Assembly (NCBI RefSeq): GCF_000622325.1
Contig: NZ_JASE01000005.1
Location: 62,001 to 126,000 of the forward strand
DNA from: Sulfitobacter geojensis
GTDB taxonomy: Bacteria; Pseudomonadota; Alphaproteobacteria; Rhodobacterales; Rhodobacteraceae
Length of the DNA stretch: 64,000 nt
Direction of reading: 5' to 3'
Shown here: positions 1 to 9,156 of the stretch, one piece after another
Numbering within the stretch: position 1 is the first letter of the stretch
How the letters are laid out: every line of letters begins with the position of its first letter
Made by a program: the position numbers and the translations under genes
Notes under the pieces: generated by a model
What the model saw: the letters and a program-made list of their open reading frames with translations, nothing else
Database searches by the model: none
What the model was told of the DNA's origin: nothing

Positions 1-1042
1 CCGCTTCGAGATGCACGATATAGACCAGCGCGATATAAGAGATCGTCGCGGGCAAAAAGGCATGGGTAATCACCTCGACATAAGAGATGCCGACATATTC
101 AACCATCAAAAAGGCCGCAGCGCCCATGACCGGCGGCATAATCTGACCGTTGACTGACGAAGCCACTTCGACCGCGCCCGCCTTTTCAGACGAAAAGCCG
201 ACCCGCTTCATCAGCGGAATGGTGAAGGTACCGGTGGTCACGACGTTCGCAATGGATGAACCGGAAATCAGGCCGGTCGCCGCAGAACCAACCACCGCAG
301 CTTTGGCTGGCCCCCCCTTGAGGTGGCCCAAGGCGCCAAAAGCCATTTTGATAAAGTAGTTGCCCGCGCCCGCCTTATCCAGCAGCGCACCGAACAGCAC
401 GAAAAGGAATACGAATTTTGTCGAAACGCCCAGCGCAATGCCAAAGACACCTTCGGAAGTGATCCACATGTGGCTCATCGCCTTCTTCAGCGACGCCCCT
501 TTCCAGCGGATAACATCGGGCACAATTTCGGACGACCCAAAGAACACATAGGCCAGAAAAATCGTGGCGATGATCGCCATTGCCGGGCCTAGCGCGCGGC
601 GCGCCCCTTCAAACAGGATCAGCAGGCCGGCCAGCGCGAACCATTTGTCCATGTCATCGGCCAGACCGCCCGCATCAACGATTTTTTGATAAAAGAAAAA
701 GCCGTAAAGCGCGATGAAAGCCCCCACCAGTCCAAGGAGCCAATCCGCGATGGGGATATAGGTGCGCGGGCTCGACTTGAAGGCAGGGTAGGCCATGAAG
801 GCCAGAAAAACAGCAAAGGCCAGATGGATCTGCCGCGAGTTGTTGATCACATCGCCGGGCAGCACATAATTGGCCAAGGGCGATGCAAGCACCACCTGAA
901 ACAACGACCAGACGACGGCAACAACCATCAGCAGTGTGCCAACTGCCCCCGCTGGATCACGCGCCCCTGCGTCGGAAGAGGCAACAAGATCCTGTAGCTC
1001 CTCTTCGGTCAACGCACGGTTCTCGGATGTCTTGTTCGTCAT
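1..1042 (-). CDS. TRAP transporter permease, 4TM/12TM fusion (TAXI system), 3' end cut off
   Basis: The gene starts at ATG 1042 on the minus strand and runs off the left edge, so about 347 residues are visible. The product begins with a polar segment of about 35 residues, then very hydrophobic helices. This matches the fused small-plus-large membrane subunit of TAXI-type TRAP transporters, which use an ion gradient to import organic acids in the inner membrane. It lies about 100 bp downstream of a TAXI solute-binding protein on the same strand, the usual order in such operons. Family fusions are normally 600 residues or longer, so roughly half is present. The substrate cannot be read from the sequence; the adjacent aminotransferase and beta-keto acid cleavage genes suggest an amino or keto acid (inference). 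Confidence 0.85.
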   Translation of the reverse strand, partial: MTNKTSENRALTEEELQDLVASSDAGARDPAGAVGTLLMVVAVVWSLFQVVLASPLANYVLPGDVINNSRQIHLAFAVFLAFMAYPAFKSSPRTYIPIADWLLGLVGAFIALYGFFFYQKIVDAGGLADDMDKWFALAGLLILFEGARRALGPAMAIIATIFLAYVFFGSSEIVPDVIRWKGASLKKAMSHMWITSEGVFGIALGVSTKFVFLFVLFGALLDKAGAGNYFIKMAFGALGHLKGGPAKAAVVGSAATGLISGSSIANVVTTGTFTIPLMKRVGFSSEKAGAVEVASSVNGQIMPPVMGAAAFLMVEYVGISYVEVITHAFLPATISYIALVYIVHLEA

Positions 1043-1099
1043 GTTTCGTGTCCCCCTGGAGTTGCAGTTCAGACTGCATTTTATTTGTCAGGTCGTGAC

Positions 1100-1122
1100 G
1101 AAGGGGCAGCGCCTGCCCCTTC
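1100..1122 (-). promoter_or_regulatory. Intergenic stem-loop between binding protein and permease genes
   Basis: A perfect 10-bp inverted repeat (GAAGGGGCAG, 3-nt loop, CTGCCCCTTC) sits in the 102-bp gap between the TAXI protein gene and the permease gene. There is no T tract, so it is not a textbook terminator. Hairpins at this place in transporter operons often protect the upstream mRNA or attenuate the permease, giving an excess of binding protein. That role is inferred. Confidence 0.6.
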
Positions 1123-1144
1123 GATTGGTATAGCCGAGTCTAGC

Positions 1145-2113
1145 TTAGTCGATGAGGCCTGCTTCTTTGTAGTACTTCATCGCGCCAGCGTGGAGAGGTG
1201 CCGACAGACCAGCCGTTGCCATTTCTTTCGGATCAAGATTGGCGAACGCCGGGTGCAGCTTTTTGAAGTCGTCCATGTTTTCCATCACGGATTTCACCAC
1301 AGTATAAACCGCTTCTTCCGACACATCAGAAGAGGTGACAAAGGTTGCGCCCACACCGAAGGTTGCGGTTTCATTGTCGTTGCCACGGTACATGCCACCC
1401 GGGATTTTGGCCGAGCGGTAGAACGGGTTGTCATTGATCAGACCGTCAACTTCGGCACCGCTCACGGTCACCAATACGGAATCACACGCGGTCGTTGCTT
1501 CCTGAATGGAACCGGACGGGTGACCCACTGTGTAAACCATCGCGTCGATCTGGTTGTCACACAAGGCCGCAGACTGCTCTGCTGCTTTCAGCTCTGTTGC
1601 GAGGGCGAAATCGTCTGTGGTCCAACCTTTGGCTTCGAGCAGCACTTCCATGGTGCCGCGCTGACCGGAACCGGGGTTGCCGATGTTCACACGCTTGCCT
1701 TTGAGATCGTCAAAGGTGGAAATGCCGGCATCCGCGCGTGCCACAACTGTAAAGGGTTCGGGGTGCACAGAGAACACAGCGCGAAGCCCTTCGAAGGCGC
1801 CTGCATCTTCAAACTTCGATGTGCCGTTGTACGCGTGATACTGCCAGTCGGACTGTGCCACACCGAATTCCAGTTCGCCTTCGCGGATGGTATTGATGTT
1901 ATAGACAGAACCGCCCGTGGATTCGACGGAACAGCGGATGCCGTGGTCCTTGCGGCCCTTGTTGACCAAGCGACAGATCGCGCCGCCGGTCGGGTAATAT
2001 ACTCCGGTCACGCCGCCGGTGCCGATGGTGATGAATTCCTCGGCAAATGCTGCGGGTGCCATCATGGCCCCTACGGCCATGGATGCGAGTGATAGTTTGA
2101 AAGTCTTGGTCAT
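1145..2113 (-). CDS. TAXI family TRAP transporter solute-binding protein
   Basis: This 322-residue periplasmic protein has an N-terminal signal peptide ending near residue 24 ([16 protein letters not shown]). It then shows the TAXI signature: an ITIGTGG strand, [13 protein letters not shown], and later [17 protein letters not shown] with the usual E-L-K-A-A-E-Q binding-lobe segment. TAXI proteins capture a substrate and deliver it to a fused TRAP permease, which is encoded just downstream. The start has a GGAGA ribosome site. Its length is normal for the family. Transcription is away from the RpiR gene, 30 bp upstream on the same strand, so regulator, binding protein and permease probably form one operon. 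Confidence 0.93.
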   Translation of the reverse strand: MTKTFKLSLASMAVGAMMAPAAFAEEFITIGTGGVTGVYYPTGGAICRLVNKGRKDHGIRCSVESTGGSVYNINTIREGELEFGVAQSDWQYHAYNGTSKFEDAGAFEGLRAVFSVHPEPFTVVARADAGISTFDDLKGKRVNIGNPGSGQRGTMEVLLEAKGWTTDDFALATELKAAEQSAALCDNQIDAMVYTVGHPSGSIQEATTACDSVLVTVSGAEVDGLINDNPFYRSAKIPGGMYRGNDNETATFGVGATFVTSSDVSEEAVYTVVKSVMENMDDFKKLHPAFANLDPKEMATAGLSAPLHAGAMKYYKEAGLID

Positions 2114-2143
2114 CGGTTTCTCCCTGAGTGATGGTTCGTTTCG

Positions 2144-3007
2144 TCAGCCGGCCCAGACCTCGCTGAGACGGCGGTTTCTAAGTTCGACTTCGGCGATGCG
2201 CGCCATTGCTGGCGCACCGGCGCGTCCGGCAAGCATACCAATCATCCCCTCACACAACACCACTGTTGCGGCATAGGATGAAAAGAAATGCCTGCTTTCT
2301 GTCGGAACAATAAATTGAGCTGAGGCAAAGACCAGTGCGGGACAGGTATGGGTGTCGGTAATAACGATCACAAATGCCCCTGCATCATGGGCTTCGCGCG
2401 CAGCATTGATGGCATTGCTGGCAAAGGGCGGTTTGGTCATCACAATCAGAACATCCTGATCCGACATCCCCACCAGACCACTGGCCAGTGATGCCCCCAT
2501 CCGGCTGGCCATTGACCAGTTATCGGCAAGAAAGCTGGCCATATAGGTCAGGTATTCCGCAATACCGGTCGAGCCGAGTGCGCCGACAACCAGCACGTTG
2601 CGCGCAGCGTGCAGGCGTTCGACGCAGCTTTCCAGCATCGGGCGATCTATCGCGGCCTCGAGGTTCTGCAAGTTGGCAGCGCAATCCAGAATATGATCTG
2701 TCAGAAAACCCTGATCCCCACCGCCATGGCGCTGTTGTAGCGCCTCGACCCGGTGTGAAAACGAATTGCCGCGATGTTCGATCCCCGACCGCAAAACATC
2801 GCGCAGGTCTTCGTAGCTGTCATAGCCCAGCGCCGTCGACATTCGCGAGAACGTCGCAGGCGAAAGGTTCGCCTCTTTGGAAAGAGTCCGCAGGCTTCGG
2901 GTTGCAACGTCAATCGGATTGGCGACAACAAAATCGGCCGCTTCCTTCAGCTTGGCGCTGAGCGAAGCATATTTGCCGGAAAGCTGCTGCTCGAACGACA
3001 ATTGCAA
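2144..3007 (-). CDS. MurR/RpiR family transcriptional regulator
   Basis: The 287-residue protein has an N-terminal RpiR-type helix-turn-helix (about residues 1-80, with ATRSLRTLSKEANLSPATFSRM) and a C-terminal SIS sugar-isomerase-like sensor domain (about 115-260, with NVLVVGALGSTGIAEYL and DVLIVMTKPPFASNAINAA). Members bind operators as oligomers and respond to phosphosugars or small acids. It is first in an apparent operon with the TAXI transporter and divergent from the aminotransferase-BKACE pair, so it likely controls both. The 117-bp divergent region holds a 13-bp direct repeat that is a candidate operator. Confidence 0.9.
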   Translation of the reverse strand: MQLSFEQQLSGKYASLSAKLKEAADFVVANPIDVATRSLRTLSKEANLSPATFSRMSTALGYDSYEDLRDVLRSGIEHRGNSFSHRVEALQQRHGGGDQGFLTDHILDCAANLQNLEAAIDRPMLESCVERLHAARNVLVVGALGSTGIAEYLTYMASFLADNWSMASRMGASLASGLVGMSDQDVLIVMTKPPFASNAINAAREAHDAGAFVIVITDTHTCPALVFASAQFIVPTESRHFFSSYAATVVLCEGMIGMLAGRAGAPAMARIAEVELRNRRLSEVWAG

Positions 3008-3047
3008 GTTTAGACACCCCCCGGAAATCTCTTATTTCGAGAATGTT

Positions 3048-3091
3048 TCATCTGTTTCACACCTTGTCAACACGAGAATCATCTGTTTCAC
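3048..3091. promoter_or_regulatory. Direct repeat, candidate RpiR operator
   Basis: The 13-mer TCATCTGTTTCAC occurs at 3048-3060 and again at 3079-3091, exactly 31 bp (about three helical turns) apart. Each copy is preceded closely by CGAGAAT. The repeat lies between the divergent rpiR-like and aminotransferase genes. Same-face repeats of this kind fit an oligomeric repressor such as the neighbouring RpiR protein. The pairing of site and protein is inferred. Confidence 0.5.
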
Positions 3092-3124
3092 TGCCGCCAT
3101 TCCGGACATCAAAGGATTGGCCAA

Positions 3125-4459
3125 ATGTCCCCTGCACCTCAGTCCCACGTTTTTCCACGACATACGAAATCGGCACTGCCCACCATTGCGCGGGGTGAAG
3201 GCGTGTATCTTTATGACCGCGATGGCAAACAGTACTTTGACGGCTCCGGCGGGGCGGCGGTGTCCTGCCTTGGGCATGGCGACCCGGATGTTATTGCGGC
3301 GATCAAAAGCCAGCTGGATGAAATCGCATACGCACACACCAGTTTTTTCACATCGGACCCCGCCGAAAAGCTGGCCGATAAGCTGATCAGCCATGCGCCC
3401 GACGGCATTGACCGCGCTTATTTCGTGTCCGGCGGATCAGAAGCGATGGAAGCCGCGCTGAAACTGGCGCGTCAGTATTTCGTGGAAACCGGCCAACCAC
3501 AGCGCCGGCACGTAATTGCCCGCAAGCAAAGTTACCATGGCAACACCTTGGGGGCTTTGGCCACCGGCGGCAATGCATGGCGGCGTGCCCCGTTTGCGCC
3601 CCTGATGGTTGAAACCACGCATATCTCGGCCTGTTATGAATACCGTGGCAAGGCCGCCGAAGAAACCACGCATGCCTATGGCCTACGCGTCGCCAACGAG
3701 CTGGAAACCGAAATCCAGCGTCTGGGCGAAGACAAGGTTTTTGCCTTTGTGGCGGAACCTGTTGTCGGCGCAACGGCGGGAGCGGTCCCCGCAGTAAAGG
3801 GGTATTTCAAACGCATCCGCGAAATCTGCGATCAATACGGCGTGCTGCTGATCCTTGACGAGGTGATGTGCGGCATGGGGCGCACGGGCACATTGTTTGC
3901 CAGCGAACAGGAAGGGATTGCCCCCGATATTGTCGCCGTAGCCAAGGGACTGGGCGCTGGCTATCAACCCATCGGCGCGATGCTATGCTCGGCGGAAATC
4001 TATGCCGCGATTGAGAAGGGCAGCGGTTTTTTCCAGCATGGTCATACTTATGTCGGTCATCCCACCGCCTGTGCAGCATCTTTGGCGGTACTGACCAAAC
4101 TGACCGATGGCGGGCTTGTCGAACGCTGCGCGGACATGGGCAAAAAGTTACAAGATGCCCTGCAGCAGGCCTTTGGCCAGCACCCCAACATCGGCGACAT
4201 ACGCGGGCGCGGGTTGTTTCGCGGCATCGAGATTGTCGAGGATCGCGAAACCAAACGCCCTTTCGATCCAGCGCGCGCCATCCATAAAGAGTTGAAAAAG
4301 GAAACATTCGCCGCCGGTCTGGCCTGTTATCCAATGGGCGGCACTGTCGACGGGCGGAACGGGGACCACATCTTGCTGGCACCGCCGTTTATCATGCAAG
4401 ACCACCATATTGACGAGGTGGTGACCAAACTGGGCGTTGCGATTGCCAAAGTGCTATGA
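3125..4459 (+). CDS. Class III (PLP-dependent) aminotransferase
   Basis: The 444-residue protein is a full-length fold-type I, class III aminotransferase. Visible landmarks are the N-terminal GEGVYLYDRDGKQYFDGSGG, the cofactor site FVSGGSEAMEAALKLAR, SYHGNT, the LILDEVMCGMGRTG motif whose aspartate contacts the pyridine nitrogen, and VAVAKGLGAGYQPIGA with the Schiff-base lysine. A ribosome site AAAGGA precedes the ATG. Its stop overlaps the start of the BKACE gene (ATGA), so the two are translationally coupled. Together they suggest that an amino acid is deaminated to a beta-keto acid, which the next enzyme cleaves. Substrate specificity cannot be told from sequence alone; alternatives are gamma- or omega-amino acid transaminases. 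Confidence 0.9.
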   Translation: MSPAPQSHVFPRHTKSALPTIARGEGVYLYDRDGKQYFDGSGGAAVSCLGHGDPDVIAAIKSQLDEIAYAHTSFFTSDPAEKLADKLISHAPDGIDRAYFVSGGSEAMEAALKLARQYFVETGQPQRRHVIARKQSYHGNTLGALATGGNAWRRAPFAPLMVETTHISACYEYRGKAAEETTHAYGLRVANELETEIQRLGEDKVFAFVAEPVVGATAGAVPAVKGYFKRIREICDQYGVLLILDEVMCGMGRTGTLFASEQEGIAPDIVAVAKGLGAGYQPIGAMLCSAEIYAAIEKGSGFFQHGHTYVGHPTACAASLAVLTKLTDGGLVERCADMGKKLQDALQQAFGQHPNIGDIRGRGLFRGIEIVEDRETKRPFDPARAIHKELKKETFAAGLACYPMGGTVDGRNGDHILLAPPFIMQDHHIDEVVTKLGVAIAKVL

Positions 4460-5256
4460 GGGCGCTGCCAAAACTGATGGTCGCCCCGAACGGCGCGCGT
4501 AAGACCAAAGCGGATCACCCCGCCCTGCCGATGACGTTGGACGAGGTGGTTACAACCGCCATTGAGTGCCATGCCGCGGGGGCGGACGGGTTGCACCTGC
4601 ATCTGCGCGATAAACAGGGCGGTCATATTCTGGATGCGGGACTGTACCGCGAAGCGCTTGGCGCGCTGCGTCAGGCGGTGCCCGATATGGCATTGCAAAT
4701 CACATCGGAAGCTGTCGGGATATATGGACCGGCCATACAACGCCAAGTGGTGGAAGACGCAAAGCCACAAGCCGCCTCGGTTTCTTTGGCGGAGATGCTT
4801 GCCGATGGCGACAAGCGGGCGGCGGTCGCATTTTATGACCGCTGTGTACAGGCAGAGATTGCCGTGCAGCACATTCTGTATGGTCCGCAGGATCTGCTGG
4901 CGATGTCGGACTTACTCGACGACGGTAGTTTGGATCGCGAATCCCTCCAGATGATATTTGTACTGGGTCGCTACACCCAAGGGCAGCAAAGCACGCCCGC
5001 GGATCTTGATCCCTTTCTCGAATGGATGGAACAAACCTGCCCAGCGGCGCAATGGGCGGTCTGCGCCTTTGGCAAACAGGAAACCGCTTGTCTGGGGGCC
5101 GCGCTGGCGCGGGGGGGCCATGTACGGGTCGGGTTCGAAAATTCGTTCTGGAATGCGGACGGGTCTATGGCAGCCTCCAATGCCGAAAGGGTGCGCGAGA
5201 TTAAAACCCTGTCAGACACTCTGGCATCGCAGTCCGAAAATACCAACACAGTTTAG
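4456..5256 (+). CDS. BKACE family beta-keto acid cleavage enzyme
   Basis: This 266-residue protein belongs to the former DUF849 family, now called beta-keto acid cleavage enzymes, which condense a beta-keto acid with acetyl-CoA to give acetoacetate and an acyl-CoA. It shows the metal-site segment LHLHLRD near residue 48, the early MVAPNGARK strand, and the late G-G-H-V-R-V-G-F-E-N motif that binds CoA and substrate. Kce of lysine fermentation is the best-known member, but most members act on other keto acids. The 4-bp overlap with the aminotransferase gene supports a two-step pathway. A run of seven G lies in the codons before GGHVRVG. Confidence 0.9.
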   Translation: MRALPKLMVAPNGARKTKADHPALPMTLDEVVTTAIECHAAGADGLHLHLRDKQGGHILDAGLYREALGALRQAVPDMALQITSEAVGIYGPAIQRQVVEDAKPQAASVSLAEMLADGDKRAAVAFYDRCVQAEIAVQHILYGPQDLLAMSDLLDDGSLDRESLQMIFVLGRYTQGQQSTPADLDPFLEWMEQTCPAAQWAVCAFGKQETACLGAALARGGHVRVGFENSFWNADGSMAASNAERVREIKTLSDTLASQSENTNTV

Positions 5257-5342
5257 GCGTCGCCCCCTCGCATCATCGCAAGCTGCGTGCTATCGCGCAG
5301 GGATCATCCCTTGCCTGCCTCGTCAATAAACGGAACGCCCCC

Positions 5343-5792
5343 ATGACCGCCAACAAACGTATCGTCCTGTCCAGCGACCACGCCGCCATCGAACTGCGCC
5401 AGACGGTTGCTGCCCACATCACTGCCCTTGGCTGGGAAGCCGTCGACATCGGCCCAACCACCCCCGAAAGCACTCACTATCCCAAGCACGGTGCCGCTGC
5501 GGCAGAGCGGGTGGCCTCCGGTGATTGTGCGCTTGGCATCATTCTATGTGGCACCGGCCAAGGCATCATGATGGCGGCGAACAAGGTAAAAGGCATTCGT
5601 TGCGGCGTGTGCACAGATACGTTTTCCGCCCGCATGATCCGCCAGCACAATGACGCGAATATGCTGTCCATCGGTGTACGTGTCGTCGGTGAAGGACTGG
5701 CGCTGGATATCGTCGATGCGTTTCTGAACGCCGATTTTGAAGGTGACCGTCACGCCCTGCGCGTTGATATGATCAAAGAACTGGAAAGCTGA
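5343..5792 (+). CDS. rpiB: RpiB/LacAB family sugar-phosphate isomerase
   Basis: The 149-residue protein matches ribose-5-phosphate isomerase B along its full length. It has the IVLSSDHAA N-terminus, the catalytic cysteine at residue 69 in IILCGTGQGI, the following MAANKVKGIR loop, the HNDANML segment and the C-terminal FEGDRH. The enzyme interconverts aldose and ketose phosphates; RpiB acts on ribose 5-phosphate and some relatives on tetrose or allose phosphates. It lies 86 bp after the BKACE gene and may share its transcript, though it does not obviously belong to the same pathway. ATG 5343 has a weak CGGAA ribosome site. Confidence 0.85.
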   Translation: MTANKRIVLSSDHAAIELRQTVAAHITALGWEAVDIGPTTPESTHYPKHGAAAAERVASGDCALGIILCGTGQGIMMAANKVKGIRCGVCTDTFSARMIRQHNDANMLSIGVRVVGEGLALDIVDAFLNADFEGDRHALRVDMIKELES

Positions 5793-5814
5793 TACGACCA
5801 CCAGCGTGATATTG

Positions 5815-5838
5815 GCGCGAGGCCGCAGGGCCTTGCGC
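5815..5838. terminator. Strong hairpin between convergent rpiB and kinase genes
   Basis: A 10-bp stem with one G-T wobble and a GCAG loop lies between the 3' ends of rpiB and the convergent kinase gene. No T tract follows on either strand, so intrinsic termination is only suggested by its position and strength. Confidence 0.4.
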
Positions 5839-5901
5839 GTTGGCATAGCGCCGGTGGTTGCACCCAAGATCGGACTGTCAACGCTAGGAACGGCCAGCAG
5901 A

Positions 5902-8451
5902 TTATTCTTTGGCCGGTGCCATCGCCCTGCTAACTGCCGCAAGAAGTTCACTGCGCCGTACCGGTTTCATCAAACGGGTATCATCGGTACCCAGCTCCTT
6001 TCCGGCGGCAATGGCATCCCCGGCATAGCCTGACAAGAACAGAACCGGCAGGTTTGGCCAACGCTTGCGAAGTGCCGCGGCCAGATCGGGCCCCTGCAAA
6101 CTGCCGGGCATAACGATATCACTCAGCAAAAGATCGAACGTCGGATCCGCCTCGAAAGCTGCAAGTGCCGCATCGCCGGTTGCAACTTCCGTCACCTGAT
6201 AACCGGCCCGCACAAGGGTTGTAACCAAAGTGGCACGCACCGCATCTTCATCTTCGGCAACCAGTATCCGGCGGCCATGGCTCGCCCCGCTGCTTGCGCG
6301 TGACAGCAGTTTTTCAGGCTGCGTGTGTTGGGGCGCGACAGCGGGGAAAAACAGCTTAAAGGTCGTGCCTTTCCCCACCTCGGTTTCTACATGAACAGTG
6401 CCACCGGATTGTCGCATGAAACCAAGGGTCATCGACAGGCCAAGGCCAGAGCCCAAACCCGGTGCCTTTGTCGTGAAAAACGGTTCAAATATTGTGCCGA
6501 CGACATCTGGTGCAATGCCGGTGCCATTGTCCCTGACCGACAGCGTGACATATAGGCCGGCGGTCAGTTTTTCCTGCCCGCTTGCGCATTGGATCTCGTC
6601 CACAATCAGGTTCGCGGTTTCAATTGTCATGGTACCATGCCCCTCCATCGCGTCCCGCGCGTTGAGGGTCAGGTTCAATAGCGCACTTTCCAGCGATGCG
6701 CGATCTGCCTTGATCGGCCAAAGCCCTTTGACCAGATTAGTATCAACAACAACGCTTTCCGGCAGGATCCGTGTGATCCAGTTCTTCGCATCGCCAACCA
6801 CTTTGTTCAGGTCCAGAACCACCGGCGTTAGCGGCGCTTGGCGCGCAAAGGCCAACATGTTTTTGGTCAGGTCGGCACCGCGCAAGGCGGCGGTACTGGC
6901 GGCATCAATCAGGTCTTTCTGGGCTGCATGATCCTGTTCCTCACGCAGCAATTCCAGATTCCCCAAAATCACTGCCAACAGATTGTTAAAATCATGGGCG
7001 ACGCCGCCCGTCAGCTGGCCAATGCTCTCGTTTTTCTGCGCCCTGCGGGATATTTCGCGCTCGTCTTCCATACGCTGTTGCAGCGCGACCTCACGGGTCG
7101 CATCAAGGACGATCGATTTGACAATGAGCCTGCCAAACTCCCGCTTTGGTTTGCCGTGATAATCCAGCCACCGCGTTTGCCCGTTGCGCGCTGTGATCCT
7201 ATAGCGGTGATAAAGCGCGTCGCCCGCTTCGTTGCTTTTGTGAACTGATCTAAGGAAATTACCGACATCTTCGGGGTCGTGCATATGGAAAAGCAACTCT
7301 GGATCAGCATAGAGTTCCTTGTCACTATACCCCCATATTTCTTTACACTTAGGACTGATGTACAGCAGCTTGGGAGCGTCGCGCACCGTTGCATCAAATT
7401 CGACAATTGCGCCCGGCAGTTGTTGTGCAACCGCTGCGACACGTTCCACCGAACTGAGGGTAAGCTGTTCGGCTTCGTGACTATCTGTCAGGTCGATATT
7501 CATTCCCGTGATGCGTTGAAATCCGCCATAGGCGTCCAGTTCCACGCCCCATCTCGTACGAATAAACCGCGTTGTGCCATCCGCTCTCACCACCCTGAAT
7601 TCCGACTTGCCGCGCAGCTTTCCACTTTCGATCGCTTGCCCCATATCCTGCTGCATCTTACCCAGATCGTCAGGATGACAGACGGCTTCCCATTCGGCAC
7701 GTTGAACGATCCGCCCTTCTCCTCCTATTCCCAACATAGCCAGAAATTCGGCATCGAAGTATGCGCCGGTATCACCGGCCTCATAGACATACATTCCGAT
7801 GCCTGATGTCTGCTTGGCCAGCTCAAGATTACGAGCCAGTTCTCTGGATGAATTGGTGTCCTTTGCAAGTCGACACGCGTGACGCAGGATGAGCCAAGTT
7901 ACCAGAATCGACAAAAACCCACTGGCAACAAAGCCCGCCATCACTGGCAGGTAGGATTCATATGGATCGGGGGGCGCGCTGGTGATGTTTAGGTAGTAGA
8001 GCGCAGGCGCTTGCAGCACACCAAAGCCCAAGATGAGGTAGCCAGCGGTTACGCCCTGTGTGAGTTGCAATTTGCGAGGCTGCAAATACCGTGAAACAAC
8101 CACCCCCACCAATGGAATGCAAAGGTTGATCAACACACCAAGCACAGGCACAGGCCCACCGAAGAACAGCCAGTAAATTGCGCCCAAAGTCCCAGCGATC
8201 AGGCCCCCAAGGGGCCCACCTAAATACCCAGCAAAGACCAATGGTCCCGATCGTGCATCAAAAGGGGCCGCATAAGCGTCAACCAATGTGCTGCTTATCC
8301 CGAGGGAGATCACCGCGACCCCAAATACAAGACCAATGAGCGATTGCTGCAGAAGATGTCGGTTATGCAGGTAGCGCCACGTGCAGATCCAATACACGAA
8401 CATGCCCGCAAGAAGTAATGACGTGAGGCTCTGCAAGGCAAACGCGAACAT
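5902..8451 (-). CDS. Membrane-bound hybrid histidine kinase with 5TM sensor, two PAS domains and receiver
   Basis: From ATG 8451, with a GGAGA site 5 bp upstream, the product has 849 residues; a longer in-frame start lacks a ribosome site. Residues 1-200 form hydrophobic helices with the 5TM-5TMR_LYT signature (DARSGPLVFAGYLGGPLGGL). Two PAS domains follow (about 215-325 and 345-460), each ending in the R-I/V-x-G-x-x-x-D-L/A-T type PAC edge. A HisKA domain carries the phospho-accepting H486 in GGVAHDFNNLL. A HATPase domain with DNGTG and GLGSGLGLSM follows. A C-terminal receiver (about 727-845) carries D778 in LLLSDIVMPG and K832. It is divergent from a second kinase of identical domain order. 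The ligand is unknown; the output partner could be the lone receiver at 12217. Confidence 0.92.
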   Translation of the reverse strand: MFAFALQSLTSLLLAGMFVYWICTWRYLHNRHLLQQSLIGLVFGVAVISLGISSTLVDAYAAPFDARSGPLVFAGYLGGPLGGLIAGTLGAIYWLFFGGPVPVLGVLINLCIPLVGVVVSRYLQPRKLQLTQGVTAGYLILGFGVLQAPALYYLNITSAPPDPYESYLPVMAGFVASGFLSILVTWLILRHACRLAKDTNSSRELARNLELAKQTSGIGMYVYEAGDTGAYFDAEFLAMLGIGGEGRIVQRAEWEAVCHPDDLGKMQQDMGQAIESGKLRGKSEFRVVRADGTTRFIRTRWGVELDAYGGFQRITGMNIDLTDSHEAEQLTLSSVERVAAVAQQLPGAIVEFDATVRDAPKLLYISPKCKEIWGYSDKELYADPELLFHMHDPEDVGNFLRSVHKSNEAGDALYHRYRITARNGQTRWLDYHGKPKREFGRLIVKSIVLDATREVALQQRMEDEREISRRAQKNESIGQLTGGVAHDFNNLLAVILGNLELLREEQDHAAQKDLIDAASTAALRGADLTKNMLAFARQAPLTPVVLDLNKVVGDAKNWITRILPESVVVDTNLVKGLWPIKADRASLESALLNLTLNARDAMEGHGTMTIETANLIVDEIQCASGQEKLTAGLYVTLSVRDNGTGIAPDVVGTIFEPFFTTKAPGLGSGLGLSMTLGFMRQSGGTVHVETEVGKGTTFKLFFPAVAPQHTQPEKLLSRASSGASHGRRILVAEDEDAVRATLVTTLVRAGYQVTEVATGDAALAAFEADPTFDLLLSDIVMPGSLQGPDLAAALRKRWPNLPVLFLSGYAGDAIAAGKELGTDDTRLMKPVRRSELLAAVSRAMAPAKE

Positions 8452-8646
8452 ATATTCTCCTGACCTGCCCCGTTTGCCATGCCATATTGGCAATGCCATT
8501 GCATACTTCGGACAAGGTGCGGTCAATCATTTCAAGCGAACATTTTTCAACCCTAACTCGACGCGGCATTTTTCGGAAAAGGAAAGTCGGTTGTTCAAAT
8601 TTTATGAACGCTTGAATACAGAAAAGTATGATACCGAGAGGTTCAA

Positions 8647-8895
8647 TTAGCCTGTGTGAAACCGCCGTTCTCCAAAAAGCGGTTCAAAAAGAGGATCATC
8701 ACCGGCATTTGACCGAAAGTCCGGTCCGGTAATCACGTCAATTTCACTTACAACATTCCCGAGACTCTTCTCGATCTGCCTTAGCTCGGCATTTTCATCC
8801 GATTGGGCAGCCTCCTCCACAGCGAGCAAAAAATGTCTCAATCCATTGAGGACATCATGGGTTTCAGCAAGCGCATCCCGACCAGATTTATTCAT
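8647..8895 (-). CDS. Small hypothetical protein, 82 residues
   Basis: This short acidic reading frame encodes a helical, soluble protein (MNKSGRDALAETHDVLNGLR at the start) with no cysteine motif, signal peptide or membrane segment. It sits in the divergent region between the two hybrid kinases, on the strand of the first one, and ends 196 bp before that gene's start. A weak GAGTGA site precedes the ATG. I do not recognise a family. Its placement suggests co-expression with the kinase, perhaps as a small regulator of the pathway, which is a guess. Confidence 0.5.
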   Translation of the reverse strand: MNKSGRDALAETHDVLNGLRHFLLAVEEAAQSDENAELRQIEKSLGNVVSEIDVITGPDFRSNAGDDPLFEPLFGERRFHTG

Positions 8896-9156
8896 TTCTA
8901 AGTTTCACTCATCAATCATCAAATTATAGTTGCTAATAGCAACTAAACTCAAACCGATCAACTGATTTACAGCAAGATCGTTAGCGGCAACACCCGTAGA
9001 AGTGGTGAAGCTTCACGACAGCTCCACCTAACAACTTGTTTCTGCTTGAGTATTCTGACGAACCGCAACCTTTGCGCGCGTAAAGAAAAGTTATGCAACC
9101 AAAGAGCTATGTTTTATTGGCTAATCAGAATAATCTCTTGTGGCGAAAGGTTATCA

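Noticed and set aside
1085-2092. Long open frame opposite the TAXI binding-protein gene
   Set aside because: It is an antisense shadow of a clear family member with signal peptide and motifs; its own translation is rich in His and Cys without any domain pattern.
9046-9156. Upstream TTG start for the second hybrid kinase
   Set aside because: It would add 37 residues without a ribosome site; ATG 9157 has GAAAGG at proper spacing and begins at the hydrophobic sensor.
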